Assembly (NCBI GenBank): GCA_047626155.1
Contig: JBLHRR010000057.1
Location: 1-29,194, forward strand
Length of the DNA: 29,194 bases
Direction: 5' to 3'
From: CALGLS01 sp047626155
Lineage (GTDB): Bacteria; Bacteroidota; Bacteroidia; Chitinophagales; Saprospiraceae
Numbering within the stretch: position 1 is the first letter of the stretch; every line of letters starts with the position of its first letter. A program made the position numbers and the translations under genes. The notes below the pieces were generated by a model. It saw only the letters and a program-made list of their open reading frames with translations, did no database searches and had not been told where the DNA came from. This document shows positions 1 to 7,281 of the stretch, one piece after another.

Positions 1-1355
1 TTGATCACTTCTACCTCTTTGATGACCTCCACTTGCTTAATAACCTCCACCTCTCGGATCACTTCCATAGTTTTAATAACCTCCACAGGAACCTTTACTT
101 CCTTGATGACCTCCACTTCTTTAATTATTTCAACAGGCACTTCTACTTCCTTAATGACCTCTACCTCTTTGATTACTTCTACTTCCACCTCTTTGAGAAC
201 CTCTATAGTTTTGATCACTTCCACAGGAACTTTCACTTCCTTGATAACCTCTACTTCTTTAATCACTTCCACAGGAACTTCTACTTTCTTAATGACCTCT
301 ACCTCTTTGATTACTTCAACTTCCACCTCTTTGAGAACCTCTATAGTTTTGATCACTTCCACAGGAACTTTCACTTCCTTGATAACCTCTACTTCTTTAA
401 TCACTTCCACAGGAACTTCAACATTCTTAATGACCTCCACCTCTTTAATCACTTCTACTTCCTTGATGACTTCGATTTCTTTGATCACTTCCACAGGCAC
501 TTCTATCTCCTTGATCACTTCTACTTCTGTAGGCTTTTCTTGAAGTTTTGCTTCCACCTCTGTGAAACGCCCCATCAATAGCATGTATTTGCTATCCCAG
601 TCGCTATTGCCTTTTTCAGATTCACCTTTAAAGCTGTTGAAGTTGAGTTCTAAATCACCATAACGGGATTCAAGATCGCTGTGTTTACCAGACCACTCCG
701 TTTTGTCGTTGTTGTAGTTCAGTTCTAAATCACCATATTTTGTTGTCCACTCAGATTTGTAGTTGTCGTACTCACCTTGAAGGTCATTGTGATTAGATTC
801 TAGATCACTGTATTTACCAGACCATTCAGATTTGTAGGTTTTGTATTCGCCATCTAGGGTATTGTAGTTTTTCTCTGCTGTAGAGTAGCTTTTCTCTAGT
901 TTGCTGTACTTGGAAGACCAGTCTTTTTTATACCCATCGTACTCTGTACTCATGGTGTTGTATACCGTTTCCAATTTGCTATAGCGAGAAGACCAGTCAC
1001 CCAGTTTGATTTCCAAATCACCATACTTCGTAGTCCAGTTGCTAATTTCTGTTTTGTAGTTTGTGATTTCAGCCGTAGAGTGTGCCACGTGTTTCTCGTA
1101 GGCCGTATTCAATTCTTGGTATTTATTTCTCCAGGTGCTTAACTCACCATCCATTTCATTGTACTGTCCGTATAGGGAATTGTAATTATTAACATTACTA
1201 TTAAATTCAGTTTGGAGACTTGCGTATTCGTTGTTTCTTACGCGTAGGCTATTATCGAGCTTTGAGATTCTATTTCTTCTAAGAAGCCAACCAATGATTC
1301 CGCCAAGTATAGCAGATATTATAGGTAAGAGCCAAGGGAATAATGAACAGACCAT
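1..1355 (-). CDS. Membrane-anchored coiled-coil protein with VIKEVE repeat tail (partial, runs off left edge)
   Basis: The frame opens at an ATG at 1355 and stays open for 451 codons to the window edge, so the C-terminus is missing. Residues about 5-27 form one hydrophobic membrane segment followed by a basic stretch (RRNR), suggesting an N-terminal anchor with the rest on one side of the membrane. Residues about 30-270 are polar and heptad-like, with recurring W-[ST]-x-K-Y-x-x-L blocks (Trp at 75, 107, 121, 146, 178, 203, 221 and 253). From about residue 273 the protein is almost pure V-I-K-E-V-E hexapeptide repeats, organised in a 46-residue superrepeat. I do not recognise the family. Anchored coiled-coil proteins of similar style in Bacteroidota may end in a helix-hairpin-helix or OmpA domain, but that part lies outside the window. 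It is co-oriented with the OmpA-like gene at 1618-2838 with about 260 bp between, so a shared envelope role is possible but unproven. Confidence 0.85.
   Translation of the reverse strand, partial: MVCSLFPWLLPIISAILGGIIGWLLRRNRISKLDNSLRVRNNEYASLQTEFNSNVNNYNSLYGQYNEMDGELSTWRNKYQELNTAYEKHVAHSTAEITNYKTEISNWTTKYGDLEIKLGDWSSRYSKLETVYNTMSTEYDGYKKDWSSKYSKLEKSYSTAEKNYNTLDGEYKTYKSEWSGKYSDLESNHNDLQGEYDNYKSEWTTKYGDLELNYNNDKTEWSGKHSDLESRYGDLELNFNSFKGESEKGNSDWDSKYMLLMGRFTEVEAKLQEKPTEVEVIKEIEVPVEVIKEIEVIKEVEVIKEVEVIKNVEVPVEVIKEVEVIKEVKVPVEVIKTIEVLKEVEVEVIKEVEVIKKVEVPVEVIKEVEVIKEVKVPVEVIKTIEVLKEVEVEVIKEVEVIKEVEVPVEIIKEVEVIKEVKVPVEVIKTMEVIREVEVIKQVEVIKEVEVI
66..479 (-). repeat. Three tandem copies of a 138-bp coding repeat
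   Basis: The same block recurs with a period of exactly 138 bp; the TAG of the landmark catag/tatag ends at 70, 208 and 346. The repeat lies within the coding frame and gives a 46-residue unit made of VIKEVE hexapeptides with VPVEVIK and KTIEVLK (KTMEV in one copy) variants. Copies two and three are nearly identical at the DNA level over about 80 bp, which points to recent duplication or gene conversion. The tract probably continues past the left edge. Confidence 0.85.
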
Positions 1356-1396
1356 AATTGCTTAGTTTTTTATTTTAGTAATTGTTTTGTTAGATA

Positions 1397-1563
1397 TTAG
1401 ATTTTATGCTGAAATATTTTGTATAGAAATCAAATAGATAATTTTTGTCAGAACGAAGCTCTTTTTTGAGTTCGTAGCCTTAGCTACGGGCGAACAAAAA
1501 GTTGAAGTGCTGGCGAGAATTAGCATTTGAGGACATACAAACTATTTTGGAATAAAGTCTATT
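1397..1563 (+). repeat. Interspersed repeat R1, long copy
   Basis: The two ends of this stretch match the reverse complement of 9159-9240: an outer TTATGCTGAAA block and a roughly 65-bp block ending in GGAATAAAGTCTATT. This copy carries about 80 bp of extra internal sequence (about 1415-1498) absent from the other. The extra part contains two small hairpins, one built on CGAAGCTC/GAGTTCG and one on GTTCGTAGC/GCTACGGGCGAAC. It fills most of the gap between the coiled-coil gene and the OmpA-like gene and contains no plausible reading frame. Confidence 0.7.
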
Positions 1564-1617
1564 GGTTAAAGACATTTAACGGGAGTATCTGGCTTCTGCT
1601 AAACCGAAAGATTATTG

Positions 1618-2838
1618 TTAATTGATGGTCAGTTCTACCCGTCTGTTTTTCGCTCTTCCTTCTGCAGTGTCATTGGTGGTAGTTGGTAGGCTTGGGCCTT
1701 TTCCATCTACTTTAATCTGAGCACTGTTGATGTTGTTCTTTGTCAGATAATCCCTGGCAAATTCCGCTCTTTCAAGAGATAGTGTGGTGTTGGCCCCTAC
1801 GTTACCCACGTTGTCTGTGTGTCCGGTAGAAGTAACTAATGCTCCCTTCTTATTGTCGAGGTAGTACATGAGGTCCGCCATATACTGGCGTTGGTCGGCA
1901 GAAAGGTTTAATTCATTCTTTCCCGTTTGGAAATAAAGAATTAAAGATTTTGCTCTCAATCGAGTTTCTACTTCTGTTAATTTATCACCACCGGCAGCCA
2001 TATCTGCGAAGCTATATGTAGCGGCAGGAGAAATCCCACGGCTAAAGTCAAGGGGACTTTTTTCTCCAGCAATATTGATTTGATTGCCAGGAACGCCCAG
2101 ATCCGTAAATGCTTTTTTAATTGCGTTTGCTCTGGCCTGTCCCGGATTAGGAAGGATACTGTTATTGACTTCGCTATCTATGTAGTAACCGGTAACTAAC
2201 ATAGAACGATTGCCATTTTTATTAAGATATTCTGCGGTTTTTCCAATGGTGGTCGTTAAGCCCGGAGAAATAGGAGTACTATAGTCCACAGATGATTTTG
2301 CAAATTGGAAATCATCTGCAAAAGTATTGTTAAAGTTGTTGATAGCGTCTTTGAACGAAATGCCGCGAATCAATTCACTAAAAGACCATCCGATACCTTC
2401 ATAGGTCTTGTTATTAGAAAAGCTCAATCCGTTCATCAACCTTGCACCTACAGCTAATTGAGCAGCAGGTGCCCCGTACTCTATTAATTTACTTATGACA
2501 CTATTAGCCCGTCCTAAACCTAAGTTTCCAAACGCACTTTTATTCTCTTCTTCACTGGTGTAGCGACCTTCAACGGTAAGCTGTCTGCCAGACTGATTTT
2601 TAAGATAAATGGCTGCTTTTTCAAGGTCTTCTTCAACGGAGGACAGTGCCATTGCCTGATGTCCGGACTGGCCGAAATAAAAATTGCTGGTTCCGTTAGC
2701 GGCTACACGAGTGGTCCCATCCATAATGGAGAGCCCTGTAATGCCGCCACAACAACCGGCGCTTTTCCACATCATACCGCCGCCCCATATCCATCCGCAA
2801 AGGAGTATGAATAAAAAGGGGAGTAATAAATTTTTCAT
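1618..2838 (-). CDS. Exported protein with three OmpA-like modules
   Basis: The 406-residue protein has an N-terminal hydrophobic segment (residues 4-20) and a Cys-rich stretch (CC at 29-30). Whether this is a lipoprotein signal or an uncleaved anchor is unclear, since neither Cys sits in a good lipobox. Residues about 295-406 are a classical OmpA C-terminal peptidoglycan-binding domain, with the TGHTDNVG motif at 338-345, LSLERAEFARDYL following, and the terminal KNRRVELTIN. Two weaker modules precede it: residues about 50-150 (YFGQSG, then TVEGRYTSEEEN, then GRANSVISKLIEYG) and about 175-265 (FAKSSVDYS, then LVTGYYIDSEVN, then ARANAIKKAFTDLGVP). Each follows the order strand, helix, G-[RYH]-[YT] turn, then a helix that in canonical OmpA carries the arginine pair. 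The protein probably links the outer membrane or envelope to peptidoglycan. Its downstream neighbour is the coiled-coil gene on the same strand. Confidence 0.85.
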   Translation of the reverse strand: MKNLLLPFLFILLCGWIWGGGMMWKSAGCCGGITGLSIMDGTTRVAANGTSNFYFGQSGHQAMALSSVEEDLEKAAIYLKNQSGRQLTVEGRYTSEEENKSAFGNLGLGRANSVISKLIEYGAPAAQLAVGARLMNGLSFSNNKTYEGIGWSFSELIRGISFKDAINNFNNTFADDFQFAKSSVDYSTPISPGLTTTIGKTAEYLNKNGNRSMLVTGYYIDSEVNNSILPNPGQARANAIKKAFTDLGVPGNQINIAGEKSPLDFSRGISPAATYSFADMAAGGDKLTEVETRLRAKSLILYFQTGKNELNLSADQRQYMADLMYYLDNKKGALVTSTGHTDNVGNVGANTTLSLERAEFARDYLTKNNINSAQIKVDGKGPSLPTTTNDTAEGRAKNRRVELTIN

Positions 2839-3285
2839 TAACTGCTGATTTTATTGATTAGAAATAAGTATGAAGTATACTATAGGGTAGTGAGCTATAT
2901 AAAAACCATTTACTGAAAACCGAAAAGGAATAACCGGTTATTCTTTAACTGTGGGATATTGTGAAAGAATGTCTATTTTAAATTCATCAATCTGAAATAA
3001 CATAGAATTAATTTCAAACTTCTGAAGGCGCTTAGCGATGCTGTAGCATCAAAACAAAATACAGGAAGGCCAGCGTTTTCTTTTTTCCAATGTTCCTCTT
3101 GGAGTAATTATAAATCGGAAGGATTGGAAAGTCATATGTTTGCTAAAAACAGTAGATGTAAATGTTACCTACTCTCTTTAGACACGCTAAGTTAAAAAAA
3201 AGTCACTGAATACTCGTAGTTATTTTTTTACAAAAAAAAAGCATAGTCATTTGGTGGTTCCTCAACATGAAACAAGGGATCAAAT
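2839..3285. other. Intergenic stretch without an identified gene
   Basis: About 450 bp lie between the start of the OmpA-like gene and the guaB terminator. I see no convincing reading frame, RNA gene or match to the repeats found elsewhere in the window. A perfect 6-bp hairpin (GATGCT-GT-AGCATC) lies at 3037-3050 and A-rich runs occur near 3190-3240. The promoter of the OmpA-like gene should lie just right of 2838, but no TAnnTTTG box is visible there. Confidence 0.5.
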
Positions 3286-3323
3286 AAAAAAGGGACACGA
3301 AATATTTCGTGTCCCTTTTTTTA
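3286..3323 (-). terminator. Intrinsic terminator of guaB
   Basis: A perfect palindrome with 12-bp arms (GGGACACGAAAT and ATTTCGTGTCCC, 3292-3315) is flanked by A6 on the left and T7 on the right. Read on the minus strand it ends about 28 bp after the guaB stop and is followed by a U-run. The symmetric A/T tracts make it functional in either direction. Confidence 0.9.
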
Positions 3324-3350
3324 GATTTTATTACTAGAACTATGGCTTCT

Positions 3351-4844
3351 TTATTGTCGGCTATAATTTGGAGACTCCTTAGTAATAGTAATGTTATGAG
3401 GGTGACTTTCAGTGATACCAGCTGAAGTGATTTTTACAAACTTAGCATCGTGAAGCCCTGTTACTGTTGAAGCGCCGCAGTACCCCATGCTAGCTCTGAG
3501 CCCACCTATATATTGCACCATGACTTCTGCTACAGAACCCTTGAAGGCAACTCTGCCTTCAATTCCTTCTGGTACCAGCTTTTTGATGTCATCTTCTACA
3601 TCCTGGAAGTATCTGTCTTTAGAGCCCAACTCCATAGCCCCCAATGATCCCATTCCACGATAGACTTTAAATTTTCGACCGTTGTAGATAATGGTTTCTC
3701 CCGGTGCTTCTTCTACTCCTGCAAATAATCCTCCTGCCATAATAGTACTGGCTCCGGCAGCAATGGCTTTAGGAATATCTCCCGTAAATCGTATTCCTCC
3801 GTCCCCAACAATAGGCACACCTGTATTTTTGATGCCTTGATAAGCACTGTAAATAGCAGTTAATTGAGGAACACCAACTCCTGCCACAATTCTAGTAGTA
3901 CAAATACTTCCTGGCCCAACTCCTACTTTCACTCCATCGACCCCGGCATCTACCAAAGCTTTTGCTCCTTCCCCTGTTGCTACATTACCACCAATAATTT
4001 GCAAAGTAGGATACTGGTCTTTTACTAAACGAACGGCATCCAAAACACCTCGCGAATGACCATGTGCCGTATCCAGGCAAACAACATCAACGCCTACTCT
4101 GACCAAAGCATCTACCCGCTGTAGTAAATCATGGGTTACACCAACGGCAGCTCCTACCACCAATCGGCCCAATGAGTCTTTACAGGAGTTTGGAAAGTTC
4201 TGCACTTTCATAATATCCTTATAGGTAATGAGACCTACTAATTTCTTGTTTTTGTCTACAACTGGAAGCTTTTCTATTTTATGCTTCTGCAAAATATCAC
4301 GAGCTTGCGCCAGGTTAGTTCCTTCCGGTGCTGTAACCAAATTGGTGGTTGTCATTAGTTCCGTGACTGGCTTATTGACCTCCGTTTCAAAACGAAGATC
4401 TCTATTGGTTAAAATACCAAGTAACTCCTGGTTATTATTAATGATGGGAATACCGCCGATCTTATACTTCTTCATTAAAGCGAGTGCTTCACCAACTACC
4501 GCATCTGCGTTTAGGGTAACGGGATCTATAATCATCCCACTTTCTGACCGCTTCACACTACGAACCTGTTCCGCCTGGTCGGCTATACTCATATTTTTAT
4601 GAATAATTCCAATACCACCCTGACGGGCAATGGCAATGGCCAACTTGTTTTCTGTAACGGTATCCATAGCAGCGGATACGATAGGAACATTAAGTCGAAT
4701 TCCTCGGGTAAGTTGTGAGCTAATGTCTACATCACGTGGTAATACATCTGAATAGGATGGTTGCAAGAGGACGTCATCAAAGGTGAGTGCTTCGATTATA
4801 AATTTGTCCTGGCTTATCTGTTGATTTGTTTTTACTCTTTCCAT
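3351..4844 (-). CDS. guaB: Inosine-5'-monophosphate dehydrogenase
   Basis: GuaB oxidises IMP to XMP with NAD+, the committed step of GTP synthesis in the cytoplasm. The protein has the full bacterial layout: an N-terminal barrel part (LTFDDVLLQP near residue 20, VSAAMDTVTE near 56), a CBS-domain pair at about 103-218, then the active-site loop GPGSICTTR with the catalytic Cys at 315, the GDGGIRFTGDI phosphate-binding region and the YRGMGSLGAM flap. The length of 497 residues is normal. I chose the ATG at 4844; a TTG two codons upstream (4850) is also in frame but less likely. It is divergent from tadA, about 170 bp away, and ends at a strong terminator. A TAnnTTTG box lies almost on the start codon. 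Confidence 0.97.
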   Translation of the reverse strand: MERVKTNQQISQDKFIIEALTFDDVLLQPSYSDVLPRDVDISSQLTRGIRLNVPIVSAAMDTVTENKLAIAIARQGGIGIIHKNMSIADQAEQVRSVKRSESGMIIDPVTLNADAVVGEALALMKKYKIGGIPIINNNQELLGILTNRDLRFETEVNKPVTELMTTTNLVTAPEGTNLAQARDILQKHKIEKLPVVDKNKKLVGLITYKDIMKVQNFPNSCKDSLGRLVVGAAVGVTHDLLQRVDALVRVGVDVVCLDTAHGHSRGVLDAVRLVKDQYPTLQIIGGNVATGEGAKALVDAGVDGVKVGVGPGSICTTRIVAGVGVPQLTAIYSAYQGIKNTGVPIVGDGGIRFTGDIPKAIAAGASTIMAGGLFAGVEEAPGETIIYNGRKFKVYRGMGSLGAMELGSKDRYFQDVEDDIKKLVPEGIEGRVAFKGSVAEVMVQYIGGLRASMGYCGASTVTGLHDAKFVKITSAGITESHPHNITITKESPNYSRQ

Positions 4845-4847
4845 GCG

Positions 4848-4855
4848 CAAAGGTA
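4848..4855 (-). promoter_or_regulatory. Candidate -7 box (TACCTTTG) of guaB
   Basis: Read on the minus strand, TACCTTTG matches the Bacteroidota TAnnTTTG consensus perfectly and is separated from the guaB ATG by only 3 nt (CGC). No good TTTG -33 box was seen at the expected 19-21 bp spacing. If real, transcription would begin at or next to the start codon, giving a leaderless or near-leaderless message. Confidence 0.35.
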
Positions 4856-5011
4856 CTTTTTTTAGAATTATTAAAAAGAATAACGGAGGTTAAAAAATCA
4901 TGTTTTTTGTACCTTGGTCTTCTTTTTAAGAAAGTTGTATGTTTTAAGCTGAATAGCTTTCTTATTTAGGAGGAACAATTCTATAAAAGCAACTCAAACC
5001 AAGCATTTCGA

Positions 5012-5458
5012 ATGATAGAACCTTTTGACGATACGTACTTTATGAAACAGGCTTTCTTGGAAGCTAAAAAGGCATTTGAACTGGGAGAAGTCCCAGTTGG
5101 TGCTGTAGTGGTTTGTGATAATCGAATCATAGCCAGAGCACACAACAATACTGAACAACTTTGTGATGTTACGGCTCATGCAGAAATGGTTGCCATTACC
5201 GCAGCTTGTAATGGATTGGGTAACAAATACCTTAATGAATGTACCTTATATGTTACGCTGGAACCTTGTGCGATGTGCGCCGGAGCATCCGCTTGGGCAC
5301 AGATGAAGCGAGTCGTTTATGCTGCAGGAGATGATAAAAGTGGTTTTATGCGATTTGGCAAAAAGATGTTACACCCGAAAACGACGGTCTCCTTCGGCAT
5401 AATGGGAGATGAATGCGGCGCTTTGATGACCGCTTTTTTTAGAGAACGCAGGAAATGA
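5012..5458 (+). CDS. tadA: tRNA-specific adenosine deaminase
   Basis: TadA deaminates the wobble adenosine-34 of tRNA-Arg(ACG) to inosine. The 148-residue protein carries the cytidine/deoxycytidylate deaminase zinc site: HAE at 56-58 (His ligand, Glu general acid/base) and PCAMC at 85-89 (two Cys ligands). The GEVPVGAVVV block at 25-34 and the HNNTEQ loop at 44-49 are typical of TadA, as is the length. The ATG at 5012 gives the usual N-terminal helix (DDTYFMKQAFLEAKKAFELG). An AGGAGG at 4968-4973 lies about 38 nt upstream, too far to serve this start. The gene is divergent from guaB. Confidence 0.95.
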   Translation: MIEPFDDTYFMKQAFLEAKKAFELGEVPVGAVVVCDNRIIARAHNNTEQLCDVTAHAEMVAITAACNGLGNKYLNECTLYVTLEPCAMCAGASAWAQMKRVVYAAGDDKSGFMRFGKKMLHPKTTVSFGIMGDECGALMTAFFRERRK

Positions 5459-5579
5459 TAGCATCGCTTACCTCCAGCTCCTGAAGGAGAGCATCCGCCC
5501 GCTTAGTAGACCTATTAACTTTTGTTGGAAAACTTAATCATTCTCTATCCAGAAAGGGGGCTTTTGAGATAAATGAAAT

Positions 5580-5755
5580 AGAAAGATTTATCTTATGATC
5601 TATTCAACAAACTCAGGATATAGGTTCCCGAGGAAGCGCAGCGAGCCGAGGGACAAAAAATCCGAGGCTCTTTAAATTTCGAGCGAGGCACGAGTCAAGA
5701 AATCTACCTCTTTCTACAATAGCTAGATTTCCCGACCATGCTCGAAGTCAAAAAG
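5580..5755. repeat. Structured non-coding stretch between tadA and glmM
   Basis: The region 5459-5755 has no reading frame of note. Its right part looks like a REP or intergenic-repeat type element. A GC-rich block at 5627-5653 (CCCGAGGAAGCGCAGCGAGC and onward) stands out from the AT-rich surroundings. An imperfect inverted repeat spans about 5678-5747: inner arms AAATCTA and TAGATTT are perfect, and outer parts (CGAGGCACGAGTC, CGACCATGCTCG) pair partially. No second copy was seen in this window, so calling it a genomic repeat is inference. Confidence 0.4.
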
Positions 5756-7135
5756 TTATACTAACAAGCCCTCAATCTCCGCCTTCACCTTCGCAACCAA
5801 AGCTTCTGCTTTTTCAATACTTGGCGCCTCTGAATAGATTCTAACAATCGGTTCCGTATTAGAACGGCGCATGTGTACCCAGCTGTCTTCGAAATTTACT
5901 TTTAGGCCATCTATGGTATTACACTCGTAATCCTTAAAACTTTCTTCCATGCCTTTAAGGATTTGATTTAAGTCCAAACCCGGGCTCAATTGAATTTTAT
6001 CTTTTACCATCGCATATAGTGGATAGCTTTTCTTCAAAGTACCCAATGATAAATTACATTCTGTAAGGTGAGCCAAAATCAAGGCAATTCCAACTAAAGA
6101 ATCCCGACCATAATGTAAGTCAGGAACAATGATTCCTCCATTTCCCTCGCCACCAATAACGGCATCTACGGCTTTCATTTTTTCTACCACGTTCACTTCA
6201 CCTACTGCTGAAGCGTAATATTTGCCACCATGTTTTTCTGTAATATCCCGCAGTGCTCTGGTGGAGCTTAGGTTAGAGACGGTATTGCCTTTTGTCTTAG
6301 ATAAAATATAATCAGCCACGGCAACCAGTGTATATTCTTCACCAAACATGGTTCCGTCTTCATTTACCAAAGCGAGTCGATCTACATCCGGATCAACAGA
6401 TATACCGAAGTCTGCTTTTTCACTAACCACTCTTTCCGATAATTCAATAAGGTTGTGGGCCAATGGCTCCGGATTATGTGCAAAATGACCATTAGGTTCT
6501 CCATTAATCATGATACACTCACAGCCTAATTTTTCCAAAAGAGGAGGAATGGAAATGGCTCCGGACGAATTTACGGGATCGACAACAACCTTGAATTTTT
6601 TAGCTTTGATGGCAGCTACATCAATTAAAGGCATCTTTAGAATGATGTCGATGTGTTTCTCAATCCAGCCTTCCATGGTTTGATAAGTACCCAGTTTTTC
6701 AACGGACTCATAACGGATGGCTCCTTCGGCTAGGAGTCCAAGCAGTTTTTCTCCATCTGCTTTAGAAATGAATTCTCCTTTTTCATTTAGAAATTTCAAG
6801 GCATTCCAATGTCCTGGATTATGACTCGCCGTAATAATGATACCTGCGCCAGCCTCCAATGCCGGTACCGCCATTTCTACAGTAGGTGTAGTTGACATGC
6901 CGAGGTCGACCACATCAATTCCCAGTGAGTTTAAGGTCGCACAGACCAGTTGGTTGACCATGGGACCGGAGATTCGGGCGTCGCGGCCAATGACAACTTT
7001 TGCGTTGTTCTTTTTTTGCAACAGCCAAAAACCAAAAGCGGCAGTGCATTCTACAATATCTTGTGGGGTGAGGTTGTCTCCGGCAGAACCGCCAATGGTA
7101 CCTCTGATTCCAGAAATGGATTTGATTAGAGCCAT
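5756..7135 (-). CDS. glmM: Phosphoglucosamine mutase (alpha-D-phosphohexomutase family)
   Basis: GlmM interconverts glucosamine-6-phosphate and glucosamine-1-phosphate, feeding UDP-GlcNAc for peptidoglycan and LPS. The 459-residue protein shows all four phosphohexomutase sites: the phosphoserine loop ITASHNPGHWNALKF with Ser104, the Mg-binding DPDVDR at 248-253 (Asp 248, 250, 252), the sugar-specificity loop GGEGNGG at 328-334, and the phosphate-binding RRSNTEPIVRIYSEAP near 423-438. The N-terminal SISGIRGTIG is also typical. The GEGNGG loop fits the GlmM/phosphomannomutase branch rather than phosphoglucomutase; the GlmM assignment is most likely, but phosphomannomutase activity cannot be excluded from sequence. 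The gene appears monocistronic, with a 146-bp gap to the next gene in the same direction. Confidence 0.9.
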   Translation of the reverse strand: MALIKSISGIRGTIGGSAGDNLTPQDIVECTAAFGFWLLQKKNNAKVVIGRDARISGPMVNQLVCATLNSLGIDVVDLGMSTTPTVEMAVPALEAGAGIIITASHNPGHWNALKFLNEKGEFISKADGEKLLGLLAEGAIRYESVEKLGTYQTMEGWIEKHIDIILKMPLIDVAAIKAKKFKVVVDPVNSSGAISIPPLLEKLGCECIMINGEPNGHFAHNPEPLAHNLIELSERVVSEKADFGISVDPDVDRLALVNEDGTMFGEEYTLVAVADYILSKTKGNTVSNLSSTRALRDITEKHGGKYYASAVGEVNVVEKMKAVDAVIGGEGNGGIIVPDLHYGRDSLVGIALILAHLTECNLSLGTLKKSYPLYAMVKDKIQLSPGLDLNQILKGMEESFKDYECNTIDGLKVNFEDSWVHMRRSNTEPIVRIYSEAPSIEKAEALVAKVKAEIEGLLV

Positions 7136-7281
7136 GTGTGTGTTAGTTTAATAAGAAAGCTTCTTCTACAAATTTTGTATTTGGACTTGTCAAAGAGAGC
7201 CAATAGGTAAAAAGGTATTACTGTAATTAGACGGCAAATATATGGATATGATACAGATAAACCAATAAGAACCGAGTTACC

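Noticed and set aside
60..500. Possible CRISPR-like or regulatory tandem array
   Set aside because: The repeats are multiples of three, stay in frame and encode conserved hexapeptides, with no unique spacers.
1..581. Two long plus-strand open frames (180 and 182 codons) of Thr/Ser- or Phe/His/Asp-rich sequence
   Set aside because: They are antisense shadows of the VIKEVE repeat, which lacks stops in several frames because of its repetitive composition. The minus frame starts with a good ATG, a membrane segment and a coiled coil and is the real gene.
4845..4850. TTG start two codons upstream of the guaB ATG
   Set aside because: The ATG at 4844 is adjacent and a stronger start, and the upstream codons overlap the candidate -7 box.
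4968..4973. AGGAGG as ribosome binding site of tadA
   Set aside because: It lies about 38 nt before the ATG at 5012, far from the usual 5-10 nt, and no start codon lies at proper distance. It is probably chance.
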